A stretch of DNA of 64,000 nucleotides, from contig NZ_JNFB01000039.1 in the NCBI RefSeq assembly GCF_000766145.1, forward strand, positions 208,758-272,757, in the 5' to 3' direction. Shown here one piece after another: positions 63,137 through 64,000 of this stretch. The position numbers and the translations under genes were made by a program. The stretch's first letter is position 1. Each line of letters begins with the position of its first letter. The notes beneath the pieces are model-generated. The model did no database searches. It saw only the letters and a list, made by a program, of their open reading frames with translations, and was not told where the DNA came from. Source of the DNA: Paenilisteria newyorkensis (GTDB lineage: Bacteria > Bacillota > Bacilli > Lactobacillales > Listeriaceae).

Positions 63137-63912
63137 TCCTCATCTTCTTTTTTCGTTGGGTCCTTTAAAAGTGTATCCCAGTTCTTCATATTATTAAGGA
63201 ATTTCTTGCTCTTCAAATACAGACCCGAATACTGTTCGTAGTAGGTGTCAATCGCGCGCTGGACCTCTTCTTTCGTCTCCTGCTTCACATCAATATTCCC
63301 TAACCGATCCAATTGGAAAATATAAAATAAACGCATCAGCTTCACCGATTTCTCCGTCATATGAAGTCGGTATTTATCGCGTTCAAAACAGCGGTGACAC
63401 ACGATTCCATTCGCATACGCCGAGAAATCAAATCGCCCTTCCGTCTGCCCACAAATCGCGCACCGGTCCATCGTCGGATACAGACCTAACACCGAAAGCA
63501 TCTTCATCTCAAAAATCTGCGTCAACACCTGCGGATCGTACCCTTCATCAATATGGTGAATAATTTGATAAAAAAGGTTATACAGCGGACCGTTCGCTTG
63601 CTGTTCCTCCGTCGCTTTATCTAACAATTCACACGCATACGTCGCATAGGCCGTCAGAAAAATATCGGTTTGGATGGATGAAAAAGAAGTAATCGCTTCG
63701 CCTTGTTGCAAAGTTCCTAAGCCACGATTCGGGTAAAAAGTGAAGACGCCGTTTGTAAATAGTTGTGTCACAGCAGCCAGCCGACTCTTTGTTTTTTTCG
63801 CGCCACGAGCGACTAAACCAATTTTGCCATACTCCTTCGAATAAATGACAACAATTTTATCAGATTCCCGGTAATTGGTCGTTCGAATGACGATTCCTTC
63901 ACATTTTTCCAT
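63133..63912 (-). CDS. recO: DNA repair protein RecO
   Basis: A 259-residue recombination mediator that helps load RecA with RecR. An N-terminal OB fold (IVIRTTNYRESDKIVVIYSKEYG) is followed by the helical domain. A four-Cys zinc site (CAIC...CHRC, about 150-175) is intact. The start is ATG at 63912 with GAGGAG upstream. The 88 bases beyond it to the window edge show no identifiable gene end. Confidence 0.96.
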   Translation of the reverse strand: MEKCEGIVIRTTNYRESDKIVVIYSKEYGKIGLVARGAKKTKSRLAAVTQLFTNGVFTFYPNRGLGTLQQGEAITSFSSIQTDIFLTAYATYACELLDKATEEQQANGPLYNLFYQIIHHIDEGYDPQVLTQIFEMKMLSVLGLYPTMDRCAICGQTEGRFDFSAYANGIVCHRCFERDKYRLHMTEKSVKLMRLFYIFQLDRLGNIDVKQETKEEVQRAIDTYYEQYSGLYLKSKKFLNNMKNWDTLLKDPTKKEDED

Positions 63913-64000
63913 CTCGATTCACTCCTCGTATAATAAGTTTATAGCTTCTTAATTGTTCTTTGAAAATTTCATATAACAGCCTGTCGGCTTGTAAATGGCT

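Noticed and set aside
62926..63168. 80-codon plus-strand frame over the T-box leader
   Set aside because: It overlaps the structured leader and the recO end, is highly basic and Phe-rich, and has no ribosome site.
63913..64000. Possible 3' end of an upstream gene (minus strand) before recO
   Set aside because: Short open stretches exist but none matches the expected tail of Era or another neighbour, so no call was made.

Overview
The window reads as a chromosomal segment of a low-to-mid GC Gram-positive of the family Listeriaceae, most likely a Listeria species outside the L. monocytogenes group. The evidence is gene order as I remember it from Listeria: murB, the opuCABCD osmolyte transporter, thiT-thiW, an ABC-F gene, rnjB-dapA-lysC-asd, a class B penicillin-binding protein, sodA, a DUF1189 gene, ispG, zurAMR, ppaC, nfo, cshB, ispH, the Nif3/TrmK pair, rpoD, dnaG, a DUF188 gene, the dikinase regulator, glyQS and recO. 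Strong GGAGG ribosome sites, many TTG starts, TPP and T-box leaders and simple hairpin-plus-T terminators fit a Firmicute. No rRNA, tRNA, CRISPR array or insertion sequence was seen.

Layout. 1-6.6 kb is accessory: the tail of a DUF2975 gene with its YozG-type regulator, an SDR/MerR/cupin operon with a textbook MerR promoter, an AHSA1-like protein, and an MFS plus phosphodiesterase pair. 6.6-15.7 kb holds murB with a coiled-coil gene of unknown role, a SulP transporter with a UspA protein, a very large UvrA-like protein with its own operator, and an ArsR-AHSA1 fusion. 15.7-21 kb is osmoprotection (OpuC, candidate SigB promoter) and thiamine uptake (TPP riboswitch, ThiT, ThiW). 21-30 kb holds the ABC-F protein, RNase J2 and the aspartate/lysine pathway.

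30.0-34.3 kb is the most unusual part. A 740-residue protein carries peptidoglycan-binding-like repeats, a DUF1906 glycoside-hydrolase-like domain, a Pro-rich linker and a compositionally foreign C-terminal domain ending in a membrane segment. Four tandem paralogous two-helix membrane proteins follow immediately, most of them starting with TTG. This looks like an effector with an immunity array. AT-rich DNA continues through an ArpU/RinA-like regulator and an orphan secreted protein into the 3' part of the neighbouring PBP gene, which appears mosaic.

38-64 kb is mainly conserved housekeeping: SodA, a GNAT/small-protein pair that may be a toxin-antitoxin module, IspG, an untracked 58-residue membrane protein, a BCCT betaine transporter, the Zur zinc-uptake operon, Mn-pyrophosphatase, endonuclease IV, CshB, IspH, the rpoD/dnaG macromolecular-synthesis region, glycyl-tRNA synthetase behind a T-box leader, and RecO.

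Two dispersed intergenic repeat families occur. One sits at 2644-2946 and 24229-24880. The other is at 20890-21040 and 37950-38240, and a minimal copy lies inside the glyQS T-box leader at about 62863-62897.
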